Shown: positions 26,555 through 36,866 of the stretch, one piece after another | Numbering within the stretch: position 1 is the stretch's first letter | Layout: each line of letters starts with the position of its first letter | Assembly (NCBI RefSeq): GCF_015594725.1 | Contig: NZ_JADNRC010000008.1 | Span: 62,001 to 126,000, forward strand | Reading direction: 5' to 3' | DNA from: Flavobacterium sp. ALJ2 | Lineage (GTDB): Bacteria > Bacteroidota > Bacteroidia > Flavobacteriales > Flavobacteriaceae | Length of the DNA stretch: 64,000 nucleotides | Made by a program: the position numbers and the translations under genes | The notes under the pieces: generated by a model | Seen by the model: the letters and a program-made list of their open reading frames with translations, nothing else | Told to the model about the DNA's origin: nothing | The model's database searches: none

Positions 26555-27994
26555 TTAATTTCTATTTATAACTTTTAAAATTATATCTAAACTTGGAGAA
26601 ATCAAATCTGTAATAGGTTTTGGATATAATCCAAAAAATAATAAAACAGCAATAATCGCTACAAGTGAAATTCCTTCATTGATAGTTACATCTGCAAATG
26701 GTTTAACATTTGTTTCTCCTAACATTACATGTTGAAACATTTTAAGCATATAGTAAGCACCTAAAATAATTGTTGTTCCACCTAAAACGGCAAACCAAAT
26801 GTTTATTTGAGAAAGACTATATAATACAGTGAACTCTCCAACAAAGTTGAATGTAGAAGGTAATGATACTGATGCCAATACCAAAATCAAGAACATTGAA
26901 GTGAATTTTGGAGATTGGTAACGAATACCACCCATTTCGGCAATAACTCTAGTTTCGTATCTTCTAAATATGATTTCGGCAGCTAAGAATAAACCAACTA
27001 CTACAAAACCGTGGGCGATCATTTGTAAAACAGATCCGCTTAAACCGTCAGCAGTTAATGTATAAGCACCAGCTGCAATTAATCCAACGTGAGCTAATGA
27101 AGAATAAGCAAGTAATTTTTTTAAATCCTTTTGTTTCAAAGCTACAATCGAACCATAAATAACTCCAGCAATACCTAATCCAATAAATATAGGCATATAC
27201 TCTTTTGCTGGAAGCGGAGCAATTGGCAATTGCCAACGAATGATACTGTACAATCCCATTTTAAGCATGATACCAGATAAAAGCATAGTTCCTGCAGTAG
27301 GTGCTTTTTGGTACACACTTGCTTGCCATGTATGGAATGGAATTAGAGGAATCTTAATAGCATAAGCTAAGAAGAAAGCCAAGAATATCCAAAGTTGCTC
27401 CGTTGCAGATAAATCTACTTCGTATAAATCTGTCAATAGGAAGCTACCTGCTTTAGTGTATAAGTAAATAAATGCTACAAGCATGAATAATGAACCTGCC
27501 AGCGTGTAGATAAAGAATTTAACTACAGCTTTTCTGCGTTCTTCAGTATCACCATTACCCCAGATTAAAGCGATAAAGTAAATAGGGATTAATGATAATT
27601 CCCAGAAGATATAATATAACAAACCATCTGCAGCAAGGAAAGTACCTACCATTGCAAATGCCATGAATAAAATTAAAGCATAGAACCCTTTTGCATTTGG
27701 ATATGAATTACCAAAAGAAGAGAATATGATTATTGGCGTTAGAGCAGTTGTAAGCAACAACATTGCAATACCTAATCCATCTGCATTTAATACAAATGAA
27801 ATTTTAGGCTGAATAATCCATTGGCTAATATAATCAATGCTTTCGCCAAGATTATAATGATTTAATAATACAATCGAACAACCTAAAGCGGCCAAACTAA
27901 AGAACAAGGCTACTTTTGAAGCTAGTTTATCACCAACAAAATAAGTGACAAATGCACCAATTAAAAGTATAATTAATATAAGAGAAACGTTCAT
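26555..27994 (-). CDS. nuoM: NADH-quinone oxidoreductase subunit M
   Basis: 479-residue antiporter-like membrane subunit. It has LLYYIFWELSLIPIYFIALIWG with the conserved Glu of helix 5, and KIPLIPFHTWQASVYQKAPTAGTMLLSGIMLKMGLYSIIRW with the Lys/His proton path. KQKDLKKLLAYSSLAHVGL follows. The length is typical. It lies 10 bp downstream of nuoL in the same operon. Confidence 0.97.
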   Translation of the reverse strand: MNVSLILIILLIGAFVTYFVGDKLASKVALFFSLAALGCSIVLLNHYNLGESIDYISQWIIQPKISFVLNADGLGIAMLLLTTALTPIIIFSSFGNSYPNAKGFYALILFMAFAMVGTFLAADGLLYYIFWELSLIPIYFIALIWGNGDTEERRKAVVKFFIYTLAGSLFMLVAFIYLYTKAGSFLLTDLYEVDLSATEQLWIFLAFFLAYAIKIPLIPFHTWQASVYQKAPTAGTMLLSGIMLKMGLYSIIRWQLPIAPLPAKEYMPIFIGLGIAGVIYGSIVALKQKDLKKLLAYSSLAHVGLIAAGAYTLTADGLSGSVLQMIAHGFVVVGLFLAAEIIFRRYETRVIAEMGGIRYQSPKFTSMFLILVLASVSLPSTFNFVGEFTVLYSLSQINIWFAVLGGTTIILGAYYMLKMFQHVMLGETNVKPFADVTINEGISLVAIIAVLLFFGLYPKPITDLISPSLDIILKVINRN

Positions 27995-28004
27995 AGTTAT
28001 TAAA

Positions 28005-29894
28005 TTATTGAGCTAAAAATATATAAGAAACAATGGCACATAGACCTAAAACAAAAGCGAACAAATATAATCCGATACTTCCGTTTTGTAATTTTCTACC
28101 TTGATAACTTATCTCATTGGTTACTTTTCCTAATCCGAAAACAAATGCTGATATACTTGTTTCAATATAATCTCTAAAGAATTTAGATAATCCGTTTATA
28201 GAGCGTACAAATAAATAGTCGTAAGCTTCATCAACATAATACTTGTTGTATAATACTTTTGTAACTCCTGTTATTGATTCATCTTCACCAGGAACATTAT
28301 TTTGTTTGATGTATTTTAAGTAGGCAATAAAAATCCCAACTAATCCACCAAGAACTGCAACACCCATTAAAGTGTATTCAGTAGTTCCTAAATGATGTGC
28401 CTCGCTAGTTACTTTTGTAAAAAGGGGAGCTAAATACGTATTTAACCAGCTATTTCCAGGTAAACTAATCAATCCGCCAAAAGTAGCTAAGATTGCTAAA
28501 ATGATTAATGGAAATGTAATTAAAGCAGGACTTTCATGTAAATGACTTTTTTGATGTTCGGTTCCTCTAAAATCTTTGAAGAAAGTTAAGAACATTAATC
28601 TAAACATATAAAAAGCAGTCATAATTGATGCAATCGAAGCTACAACATAAAGTGGAATGCTCTTATCAAATGCAGTCAATAATATTTCATCTTTCGAGAA
28701 GAATCCAGAAAATAATGGAACTCCCGATATTGCCAATGAAGAAACAAGCATTGTGATAAAAGTAATTGGCATTGCTTTACGCAATCCACCCATTTTTCGC
28801 ATGTCTTGTTCACCGTGTAAAGCGTGAATTACAGAACCTGAACCCAAGAATAAACAAGCTTTAAAGAATGCGTGTGTTATTACATGAAAAACAGCTACTT
28901 CATAAGCACCTAATCCTAATGCTAAAAACATTAATCCTAATTGCGAAACAGTAGAGTAAGCCAATACTTTTTTAATATCATTTTGAACCAAACCAATTGT
29001 AGCAGCCACTAAAGAAGTTATTGCACCAATAATAGCAATTAAGCTTTGAACGTCTGGAGTTAAATCAAATATAAAGTTTAATCTAGTAATCATAAAGATA
29101 CCAGCAGTAACCATCGTAGCAGCGTGAATTAATGCAGAAACCGGAGTTGGTCCAGCCATCGCGTCTGGCAACCAGGTGTATAACGGAATTTGAGCCGATT
29201 TACCACAAGCACCAATAAATAAACAAAACGCAGCTAATGAAAGCAACGGAACATTTAAGTCAGTTGCACTAGCGATTGCAGTTTTTATAGTTGCATAATC
29301 TAGTGAAGAGAACATAGAACCGATAATAAAAATACCAACTAGTAATCCTAAATCCCCAATTCTGTTCATGATAAAAGCTTTTTTAGCCGCATCATTATAG
29401 TCTTGGTTTTTATACCAGAAACCGATTAGTAAGTAAGAACAAAGTCCTACACCTTCCCAACCAATAAACAATACTAATAAGTTACTTCCAACAACAAGTG
29501 TAATCATGAAAAATACAAACAGGTTTAAGTAAGCAAAAAACTGGTGCATTTTCTCATCATCATGCATATAGCTGATAGAGTATAAGTGAATCAAAGAACC
29601 AATACCAGTTACAAAAAGCAACCAAAGCAATGACAATTGATCTAATAAGAAACCTAAATCAACTTTGAAATTACTTATCTGAATCCATTCAAATAAAGAA
29701 ATGCTGATAGGTTGTTGAGTTTGATTTATTTGAAGGAAAAAATAAATAGTAACAGCAAATGAAACAACTACAGAAAGAGTTCCTATAGCGCCAGAAACTG
29801 TCTTTCCTAGACTTTTTCCAAAGAAAACATTGATTAAAAATCCTAAAAAAGGAGCTAATACTAAAACTAAAGCTAAATTGGTATCCATTGCCAT
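28005..29894 (-). CDS. nuoL: NADH-quinone oxidoreductase subunit L
   Basis: 629 residues, the distal antiporter-like subunit. The core motifs are FIGWEGVGLCSYLLIGFW, SAQIPLYTWLPDAMAGPTPVSALIHAATMVTAG and NDIKKVLAYSTVSQLGLMF. The C-terminal extension contains the long amphipathic lateral-helix region (about 520-600). The gene abuts nuoK directly, with no gap. Confidence 0.97.
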   Translation of the reverse strand: MAMDTNLALVLVLAPFLGFLINVFFGKSLGKTVSGAIGTLSVVVSFAVTIYFFLQINQTQQPISISLFEWIQISNFKVDLGFLLDQLSLLWLLFVTGIGSLIHLYSISYMHDDEKMHQFFAYLNLFVFFMITLVVGSNLLVLFIGWEGVGLCSYLLIGFWYKNQDYNDAAKKAFIMNRIGDLGLLVGIFIIGSMFSSLDYATIKTAIASATDLNVPLLSLAAFCLFIGACGKSAQIPLYTWLPDAMAGPTPVSALIHAATMVTAGIFMITRLNFIFDLTPDVQSLIAIIGAITSLVAATIGLVQNDIKKVLAYSTVSQLGLMFLALGLGAYEVAVFHVITHAFFKACLFLGSGSVIHALHGEQDMRKMGGLRKAMPITFITMLVSSLAISGVPLFSGFFSKDEILLTAFDKSIPLYVVASIASIMTAFYMFRLMFLTFFKDFRGTEHQKSHLHESPALITFPLIILAILATFGGLISLPGNSWLNTYLAPLFTKVTSEAHHLGTTEYTLMGVAVLGGLVGIFIAYLKYIKQNNVPGEDESITGVTKVLYNKYYVDEAYDYLFVRSINGLSKFFRDYIETSISAFVFGLGKVTNEISYQGRKLQNGSIGLYLFAFVLGLCAIVSYIFLAQ

Positions 29895-30215
29895 TTATCC
29901 TTTTAAATTTTTTAAATTATCGATACTAATTGAATGTATGTTTCTAAATATCGATACTAAAATTGCCAATCCAACTGCTACTTCAGCTGCAGCAACTGCC
30001 ATCGAGAAAAATACGAATACTTGCCCTTGTGCATCTTGGTGATAAGTAGAGAAAGCAACAAATAATAAGTTTACTGCATTAAGCATGATTTCAATTGACA
30101 TAAAAACGATAATCGCATTACGTCTGTATAAAACACCAAATATGCCTACGCAAAAAAGGACTACACTTAAAAATATGTAGTTTTCGATACCTATTTGATT
30201 TAAAATATTATTCAT
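29895..30215 (-). CDS. nuoK: NADH-quinone oxidoreductase subunit K
   Basis: 106 residues from the ATG at 30215 ([17 protein letters not shown]). The frame extends to 30257, but the extra residues are hydrophilic and overlap nuoJ more, so the internal start is chosen; it overlaps the nuoJ end by 8 bp. Three helices with the conserved buried Glu residues are present ([18 protein letters not shown] and [19 protein letters not shown]). Confidence 0.95.
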   Translation of the reverse strand: MNNILNQIGIENYIFLSVVLFCVGIFGVLYRRNAIIVFMSIEIMLNAVNLLFVAFSTYHQDAQGQVFVFFSMAVAAAEVAVGLAILVSIFRNIHSISIDNLKNLKG

Positions 30216-30753
30216 TATTTTTCGATTTTTCTTTTTTAGACAATAACACAGCTCCAATCATGGCAACTAAAAGTAAAATAGAAGCAAATTCAAAAGGAAC
30301 CATATATTCGTTCAATAGTATTTTACCCAATACTTTTATCGATTGAAAATCTTCTCCCGTCGAATCGTATCCTCCAACAATTGGTTTTGAGTTAATAAAT
30401 ATTGCAATTAATACAACACAAATTAAGCAGAAAGAAACAATAGCACCCAAACGAGTAATTCGGGGTTTATGTACTTCGTGTTTTTCGTTCAGGTTCATTA
30501 ACATTATCGTAAACAGGAACAAAATCATTATGGCTCCAGAATAGACTATGATGTGAACTATTGCTAGAAACTGAGCATTTAATAGTAAGTAATGACCAGC
30601 AATCGAGAAAAAGCAAATCACTAAATAAATAGCACTATGAATAGGGTTACGACTAAAAATCGTTAAGAATGCGGTAATCACTGTTATGAAAGCTAAAATA
30701 CAAAAGGTAATTTGTATTGCATTTGCATTAGCAAAATCAGGTATATGTATCAT
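30208..30753 (-). CDS. nuoJ: NADH-quinone oxidoreductase subunit J
   Basis: 181 residues with five membrane helices. The family core [38 protein letters not shown] contains the pi-bulge helix region, followed by [15 protein letters not shown]. It overlaps nuoI by one base and nuoK by eight, showing tight translational coupling. Confidence 0.96.
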   Translation of the reverse strand: MIHIPDFANANAIQITFCILAFITVITAFLTIFSRNPIHSAIYLVICFFSIAGHYLLLNAQFLAIVHIIVYSGAIMILFLFTIMLMNLNEKHEVHKPRITRLGAIVSFCLICVVLIAIFINSKPIVGGYDSTGEDFQSIKVLGKILLNEYMVPFEFASILLLVAMIGAVLLSKKEKSKNNE

Positions 30754-31298
30754 TAATTAGCGTTTTTAAGTTGAGCGTTTTTCATAGCCATATCTAGTGG
30801 CATCACTAATTTGTCTTTTCCAAAAATAAAATCTTCTCTTTCATAACTAGAAGGTACTAATACTTTTGAAGTAGTTAGGTAAATTGCATCTTTAGGGCAA
30901 GCCTCTTCACACAATCCACAAAAAATACAACGTAACATATTAATCTCATATATCGAAGCATATTTTTCTTCTCTGTACAAGTGTTTCTCATCTGGTTTGC
31001 GTTCTTCAGCTTTCATAGTAATAGCTTCTGCAGGACAAGACAAAGCACATAGTCCACAAGCAGTGCAGTTTTCTCGACCTTGCTCATCACGTTTTAGCAT
31101 ATGCTGACCGCGGTAAACATCACTTCGTTCACGAACTTGCTCTGGGTATTGAATAGTAGGTTTGCGCTTAAACATGTGTTTGATTGTAATGTACAACCCT
31201 TTAGCAATCGCTACAAGATACATTCGTTCAAGAAAAGTCATCTCTTTATTTGAGACTACCTTTTTTCTACCCGATAATGATATAGTTTCTATTGACAT
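30753..31298 (-). CDS. nuoI: NADH-quinone oxidoreductase subunit I (2x[4Fe-4S])
   Basis: 181 residues. Two ferredoxin motifs, CTACGLCALSCP and CIFCGLCEEACP, bind clusters N6a and N6b, which carry electrons toward NuoB. An N-terminal amphipathic segment (FLERMYLVAIAKGLYITIKHMF) associates with the membrane arm. It is separated from nuoH by a 181-bp spacer, the longest in the operon. That spacer holds no ORF, only an A+T-rich hairpin (31411-31438). Confidence 0.96.
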   Translation of the reverse strand: MSIETISLSGRKKVVSNKEMTFLERMYLVAIAKGLYITIKHMFKRKPTIQYPEQVRERSDVYRGQHMLKRDEQGRENCTACGLCALSCPAEAITMKAEERKPDEKHLYREEKYASIYEINMLRCIFCGLCEEACPKDAIYLTTSKVLVPSSYEREDFIFGKDKLVMPLDMAMKNAQLKNAN

Positions 31299-31479
31299 TT
31301 TAATTTATCATTTACGATTTTGATTCCAAAACCAAATTCAAAAATTTATTTCTTTTATTTTTTATCTGAAGCTTCCCGATAACTTTCGAGACTGCTCATT
31401 TTTTATATCTTTTATTGTTTTGGTAAAAAAACAATAAAGGATTTTCACTTCTTCTATCAGGGCTAGGTTTTTTCGTTTA

Positions 31480-32532
31480 TTAAAACCCTAAATAAGCTGC
31501 AATTTCACCTCTTAACATTACAACACCTGTAATCATAATATTGATGATAGAAAGCGGAATTAATATCTTCCATCCTAAATGCATCAATTGATCATATCTG
31601 AATCTTGGAATAGTCCAACGAACCCACATATAGAAAAATATGAAAAAGCATATTTTAGCAAATAAAACAATCATTCCTAAAATGTTTGCAGGATTAACTC
31701 CTACATTATCTACCATCCATTGCATTCCAGGATAGTTATATCCTCCAAAGAATAATACAGCGATTATAGTAGCGGAGATAAACATATTTGCATATTCAGC
31801 AAATAAATAGAATCCCATTTTCATTGAAGAATACTCCGTATGGTATCCACCAACTAATTCAGTTTCACATTCAGCTAAGTCAAAAGGAGTTCTGTTTGTT
31901 TCAGCAAAAGCACAGATAAGGAAGATTAAGAAAGATAAAGGTTGGTAAAAAACGTTCCAGTTCATTCCTGCTTGTTGCATAGAGATTTCTCTTAAGCTTA
32001 AGCTTCCAGTCATCATTAATAAAGCAATCATCGATAATCCCATTGCGATTTCATAAGAAACCATTTGAGAAGCAGCACGAACTGCCCCCATCAATGAGAA
32101 TTTACTGTTAGATGCCCATCCACCAATCATAATACCATATACTCCAACAGAAACAACGCCGAAGAAGTATAATAAACCAATATTAATATCAGTAGCTTGT
32201 AATAATATGTCTCTTCCAAACAAGTGTAATTTATCTCCCCAAGGAATTACAGCACTTGTCATTAATGCAGTACTCATGGCTATTGCAGGTCCTACAACGA
32301 ATAAAAATTTATTTGGAGTATTCGGGGAAAATTCCTCTTTAGAGAATAATTTCATACCATCTGCAAGAGGTTGTAATAAACCACCCCAACCAGCACGGTT
32401 TGGTCCAACACGGTCTTGTAAATAAGCTGCAACTTTACGCTCAGCCCAAGTAGAATACATCGCCATAAGCATAGTTACGGCAAATACCACAAGAATTACA
32501 ACACTTTTTTCTATAATAAATGTACTATCCAT
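31480..32532 (-). CDS. nuoH: NADH-quinone oxidoreductase subunit H
   Basis: 350 residues, about eight membrane helices, forming the quinone-binding junction. Conserved parts include RVGPNRAGWGGLLQPLADGMKLFSKE, the loop ETNRTPFDLAECETELVGGYHTEYSS with its acidic cluster, and MWVRWTIPRFRYDQLMHLGWK. It starts 2 bp after the nuoG stop. Confidence 0.97.
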   Translation of the reverse strand: MDSTFIIEKSVVILVVFAVTMLMAMYSTWAERKVAAYLQDRVGPNRAGWGGLLQPLADGMKLFSKEEFSPNTPNKFLFVVGPAIAMSTALMTSAVIPWGDKLHLFGRDILLQATDINIGLLYFFGVVSVGVYGIMIGGWASNSKFSLMGAVRAASQMVSYEIAMGLSMIALLMMTGSLSLREISMQQAGMNWNVFYQPLSFLIFLICAFAETNRTPFDLAECETELVGGYHTEYSSMKMGFYLFAEYANMFISATIIAVLFFGGYNYPGMQWMVDNVGVNPANILGMIVLFAKICFFIFFYMWVRWTIPRFRYDQLMHLGWKILIPLSIINIMITGVVMLRGEIAAYLGF

Positions 32533-32534
32533 TT

Positions 32535-33566
32535 CTAAGATATTTTGTCGTTATTGGTTAATGGAATTTGTGCCATACTAATTTTTTTACGGTCTTGATC
32601 TCTACCCAAAAGAATATTCTTTTCAGTGTCAATTTCTACCTTTTCTAATTTACGAGTGTAGTTGTTTTGATTGATAACCGAATCTTTTTCAAATTCTCTA
32701 GGTCCTTCAATAGTCCAATCAGCAACATTTTTGTGGTCAAAACGACAACTGTTACAAATAAACTCTTCAACCTCATGATAGATGTCTTTACGACCAGTAA
32801 CACGTTGTATTTCGCCTCCAAACATCCAAACAGTAGTTTTTCCACAACATCCAGGAGTTGTACACTCTCTGTGTGCGTTATAAGGCTTGTTAAACCAAAC
32901 TCTTGATTTAAAACGGAAAGTTTTATCAGTTAAAGCTCCAACAGGACATACATCAATCATATTTCCAGAGAACTCATTATCGATTGCTTTAGAGATACCA
33001 GTTGAAATATTAGCGTGGTCACCACGATCTAATACACCATGTACTCTATTATCTGTCAATTGATCTGCAACTTGTACACATCGTTGACATAAGATACAAC
33101 GGTTCATGTGCAATTGAATATGCGGACCTATATCTTCTGGTTCAAAAGTTCTTTTTTCTTCAATGAAACGTGATTTCGGATTTCCGTGCTCAAAACTTAA
33201 GTTTTGAAGATCACATTCACCAGCTTGATCACAAACAGGGCAATCCAAAGGGTGGTTAATCAATAAAAATTCTGTTACTGATTTACGTGCTTCAGTTACT
33301 CTGTCAGAAGATTTGCTGTTTACTTCCATACCATCCATACATCCTGTTACACAAGATGCCATCAATTTTGGCATTGGTCTAGGGTCAGCTTCACTTCCTT
33401 TCGATACTTCAACTAAACAACAACGGCATTTTCCTCCGCTACCTTTTAATTTTGAGTAATAGCACATGGCTGGCGGTACTAAATCTCCACCAATCATACG
33501 TGCAGCCTGTAGGATTGTTGTTCCTGGCTCTACGTCTATACTTTGACCGTCTATGGTTACTTTCAT
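32535..33566 (-). CDS. nuoG: NADH-quinone oxidoreductase subunit G, short form
   Basis: 343 residues. The [2Fe-2S] cluster N1b ligands are C35, C47, C50 and C72. The His-Cys [4Fe-4S] motif (H105, C109, C112, C118) and the third cluster motif (C157, C160, C163, C207) follow, then a Cys-containing segment (CTTPGCCGK, CNSC). The C-terminal molybdopterin-oxidoreductase-like domain of the roughly 900-residue E. coli protein is absent. The next gene starts at once, so this is not a local truncation. Short NuoG forms are known to me from Flavobacteria, so the length is probably lineage-normal. Confidence 0.93.
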   Translation of the reverse strand: MKVTIDGQSIDVEPGTTILQAARMIGGDLVPPAMCYYSKLKGSGGKCRCCLVEVSKGSEADPRPMPKLMASCVTGCMDGMEVNSKSSDRVTEARKSVTEFLLINHPLDCPVCDQAGECDLQNLSFEHGNPKSRFIEEKRTFEPEDIGPHIQLHMNRCILCQRCVQVADQLTDNRVHGVLDRGDHANISTGISKAIDNEFSGNMIDVCPVGALTDKTFRFKSRVWFNKPYNAHRECTTPGCCGKTTVWMFGGEIQRVTGRKDIYHEVEEFICNSCRFDHKNVADWTIEGPREFEKDSVINQNNYTRKLEKVEIDTEKNILLGRDQDRKKISMAQIPLTNNDKIS

Positions 33567-33645
33567 CTCTATATTTTGTTATTTTAGTTTAAGGTTTAAA
33601 GTTTCAAGTTGTTGAACTTTAAACTAAAAAAAACGCTAAACTAAT

Positions 33646-35013
33646 TTAAACTGTTTGTTTTGTTACTAAATGTTTTACTTGCGAAAAAGGTTCAGCAACA
33701 AAATGCTCTCTGTTTTTTATCTTTTCTGGAAAACGAACGTGATATTCAAATTCATCTCTAAAATGACGAATAGCTGCTGCTACTGGCCAAGATGCTGCAT
33801 CTCCAAGTGGGCAAATCGTGTTTCCTTCGATTTTACTTTGAATGCTCCATAATAATTCGATATCTTCTTCGCGGCCTTGACCGTTTTCAATTCTCCATAA
33901 TATTTTTTCTAACCAACCAGTACCTTCACGACAAGGAGTACATTGTCCGCAAGATTCGTGGTGGTAAAAACGAGCAAAGTTCCATGTGTTTCTAACAATA
34001 CATGCCGTGTCGTTGTATACGATAAATCCTCCAGAACCTAGCATTGATCCAGTAGCAAAACCACCATCACTTAAAGATTCGTAAGTCATTAAACGATCTT
34101 CGCCATTTGCAGTTTTAAAAATTAATTCAGCTGGTAAAATTGGCACTGAAGAACCTCCTGGTACAAATGCTTTTAAAGGTCTGCTAGAAGACATTCCGCC
34201 TAAGTATTCATCAGAATTCATGAATTCATCAACACTTAAACCTAATTCAATTTCGTAAACTCCAGGATTTTTAACGTGTCCAGAAGCAGAGATTAATTTA
34301 GTTCCAGTAGAACGACCTACACCAATCTTGGCATAATCATCACCAGAGTTATTGATAATCCATGGCACAGTGGCAATAGTTTCTACATTGTTTACCACAG
34401 TAGGGTTGGCCCAAAGTCCAGAAACAGCTGGGAATGGCGGTTTAATACGCGGATTTCCTCTTTTTCCTTCCAATGATTCTATAAGTGCAGTTTCTTCTCC
34501 ACAAATATAAGCACCAGCACCACAGTGAACGTATAGTTCTAGATCATATCCTGATCCTAATATGTTTTTTCCCAAAAATCCAGCAGCTTTCGCTTCGGCA
34601 ATGGCTCTTTCTAATATTTTAAAAACCCACATATATTCTCCACGAATATAGATATAGGATAGGTTAGCACCTAAGGCAAAACTTGAAGTAATCATACCTT
34701 CAATCAATAAGTGAGGAATATATTCCATCAAATAACGATCTTTAAAAGTACCTGGTTCAGATTCATCAGCATTACAAACTAAATGTCTTGGCTTTCCTGA
34801 TTTTTTATCAATAAAACTCCATTTCATTCCTGCTGGGAAACCTGCGCCACCACGACCACGTAGGCCTGATTTTTTTACTTCTTCAACAACTTCGTCTGGT
34901 GTAAGCGTTTTTATCGCTTTTTCTACAGATGCATAACCGCCATTTTTGCGGTATACTTCGTAGGTTTTAATACCAGGAATATTGATTTTATCTAATAATA
35001 TTTTTTGTGACAT
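33646..35013 (-). CDS. nuoF: NADH-quinone oxidoreductase subunit F
   Basis: 455 residues. The NADH- and FMN-binding subunit has GLRGRGGAGFPAGMKWSF and CNADESEPGTFKDRYLME in the nucleotide sites. The [4Fe-4S] cluster N3 motif is ESCGQCTPCREGT with a distal Cys in TICPLGDA. It is adjacent to nuoE (1-bp gap), its partner in the NADH dehydrogenase module. Confidence 0.97.
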   Translation of the reverse strand: MSQKILLDKINIPGIKTYEVYRKNGGYASVEKAIKTLTPDEVVEEVKKSGLRGRGGAGFPAGMKWSFIDKKSGKPRHLVCNADESEPGTFKDRYLMEYIPHLLIEGMITSSFALGANLSYIYIRGEYMWVFKILERAIAEAKAAGFLGKNILGSGYDLELYVHCGAGAYICGEETALIESLEGKRGNPRIKPPFPAVSGLWANPTVVNNVETIATVPWIINNSGDDYAKIGVGRSTGTKLISASGHVKNPGVYEIELGLSVDEFMNSDEYLGGMSSSRPLKAFVPGGSSVPILPAELIFKTANGEDRLMTYESLSDGGFATGSMLGSGGFIVYNDTACIVRNTWNFARFYHHESCGQCTPCREGTGWLEKILWRIENGQGREEDIELLWSIQSKIEGNTICPLGDAASWPVAAAIRHFRDEFEYHVRFPEKIKNREHFVAEPFSQVKHLVTKQTV

Positions 35014-35014
35014 A

Positions 35015-35545
35015 TTATTTATCGTGTAATATTATTTTATTATCCTTACAATCAGCGATTAGCTGATCAATTTTTTCTTCGGTAAGTTTTTCTTTGTAGA
35101 AATCGCCTAACTGCATCATTGGAGCATATCCACAAGCGCCTAAACATTGTACACCAGCAATGCTGAACATACCGTCAGGAGTTGTTTCACCCATTTTGAT
35201 ACCTAATTTCTCGGATGTATAATCCATTAAATTTTCGGCACCATTTAAACAACAACAAGAAGTTTGGCAAAATTCAAACATATATTTACCCATTGGTTTT
35301 TGATTGTACATGGTGTAAAAAGTTACTACCTCATAAACCTCAATTGGCTTTATATGTAAAATTTCGGCAACCTTATCCTGTAACTCGATACTTAGCCAAT
35401 TTTCATGAGCATCTTGTACTTCGTGTAAAACAGGCAATAGAGCCGATTTTCTTTTGTCTTCAGGATAATGACTGATTAATTCATTGATGCGGTTCATCAA
35501 TGCTTCAGTCATATTTATTTCTTGTTTGTAATGTGTTCTTTCCAT
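35015..35545 (-). CDS. nuoE: NADH-quinone oxidoreductase subunit E
   Basis: 176 residues. It carries the thioredoxin-like [2Fe-2S] cluster N1a with ligands in FCQTSCCC and QCLGACGYAP. The N-terminal helices include LLPVLHEVQDAHENWLS. An alternative start at Met12 (35512) is possible; the upstream ATG is kept because the region codes plausibly. It is in the operon between nuoD and nuoF. Confidence 0.96.
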   Translation of the reverse strand: MERTHYKQEINMTEALMNRINELISHYPEDKRKSALLPVLHEVQDAHENWLSIELQDKVAEILHIKPIEVYEVVTFYTMYNQKPMGKYMFEFCQTSCCCLNGAENLMDYTSEKLGIKMGETTPDGMFSIAGVQCLGACGYAPMMQLGDFYKEKLTEEKIDQLIADCKDNKIILHDK

Positions 35546-35595
35546 TTTATTTTAAATCTGAAATCAAAAATCGTTATTCTACAATCTGAAATCTT

Positions 35596-36834
35596 TTAAG
35601 CGTCTAATTCTCCAGCGATAACATTTAAACTTGATAATATTACAATAGCATCTGATAGCATTGCTCCTTTAATCATTTCAGGATAAGCTTGATAATATAT
35701 AAAACAAGGTCTTCTAAAATGCAGTCTGTATGGAGTTCTACTTCCGTCGGTAACTAGGTAAAATCCTAATTCTCCATTTCCACCTTCAACAGGATGGTAT
35801 ATTTCGGCAACTGGAACAGGAATTTCTCCCATAACAATCTTAAAGTGATATATTAATGATTCCATGTTAGTGTATACATCTTCTTTTGGTGGAAGATAGT
35901 AATCTGGAACTTCGGCGTGGTAAACATTTCCTTCTGGCATTTTTGCTAATGCTTGACGGATGATGCTTAAACTTTCCCAAACTTCGGCATTACGAACGCA
36001 GAAACGATCGTAAGTATCTCCAGATTTTCCAACAGGAACAATAAAATCAAAATCTTCATACGATGAATATGGCTGTGCTACACGCACATCATAATCAACC
36101 CCACTTGCGCGTAAGTTTGGTCCTGTAAATCCGTAAGCCATAGCTTGTTCGGCAGATATAGCCCCAACATTAACTGTTCTGTCAATGAAAATTCTGTTTC
36201 TTACAAACAGGTTTTCGAATTCTTCCCAGGCAGCTGGAAATTCTTCTAAGAAGATATCTAGTTTTTTGAAAGCAGTCTCTGACCAATCTCTTTCAAAACC
36301 ACCGATTCTTCCCATATTTGTAGTTAAACGAGCTCCACAAATTTCTTCATAGATTTCGTATATTTTTTCTCTAAATTGAAAAACATAAAGGAAACCAGTA
36401 AAGGCTCCTGTATCTACACCAAGAATTGAATTACAGATAATATGATCTGTAATTCTAGCCAATTCCATTACGATAACTCTTAAGTATTGAACACGCTTAG
36501 GTACTTCAATATCTAAAAGTTTTTCTAAAGTCATCCACCATCCCATATTGTTAATAGGAGAGGAGCAATAGTTCATTCGATCTGTAAGAGGTGTGATTTG
36601 GTAAAATGGACGATTTTCGGCAATTTTCTCAAAAGCTCTGTGGATGTAACCAATAGTAGGCTCAGCGTCCAGAATTTTCTCACCATCCATTAACAGTACA
36701 TTTTGAAAAATACCGTGTGTAGCTGGGTGTGTTGGTCCAAGATTCAGAACAGAAAGTTCACTACCTTCGTCGTTTAGTTTCTGTTCAATTATTTTAGCAT
36801 AGCGATGCTCTGGTGATAATAATAGTTCTGACAT
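35596..36834 (-). CDS. nuoD: NADH-quinone oxidoreductase subunit D
   Basis: 412-residue 49-kDa-type subunit at the quinone site. NLGPTHPATHG near the N-terminus carries the quinone-contact His. EPTIGYIHRAFEKIAENR and MGRIGGFERDW follow, and the C-terminus has RPCFIYYQAYPEMIKGAMLSDAI. It is encoded separately from nuoC, unlike the E. coli nuoCD fusion. Confidence 0.97.
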   Translation of the reverse strand: MSELLLSPEHRYAKIIEQKLNDEGSELSVLNLGPTHPATHGIFQNVLLMDGEKILDAEPTIGYIHRAFEKIAENRPFYQITPLTDRMNYCSSPINNMGWWMTLEKLLDIEVPKRVQYLRVIVMELARITDHIICNSILGVDTGAFTGFLYVFQFREKIYEIYEEICGARLTTNMGRIGGFERDWSETAFKKLDIFLEEFPAAWEEFENLFVRNRIFIDRTVNVGAISAEQAMAYGFTGPNLRASGVDYDVRVAQPYSSYEDFDFIVPVGKSGDTYDRFCVRNAEVWESLSIIRQALAKMPEGNVYHAEVPDYYLPPKEDVYTNMESLIYHFKIVMGEIPVPVAEIYHPVEGGNGELGFYLVTDGSRTPYRLHFRRPCFIYYQAYPEMIKGAMLSDAIVILSSLNVIAGELDA

Positions 36835-36866
36835 TTATTTAATGTGAAAAATTATATGATTTTGTC

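Noticed and set aside
31411..31438. A+T-rich 11-bp hairpin in the nuoI-nuoH gap
   Set aside because: Stem is almost pure A/T without a proper U-tract; it may be chance in such DNA, so not listed as a terminator.
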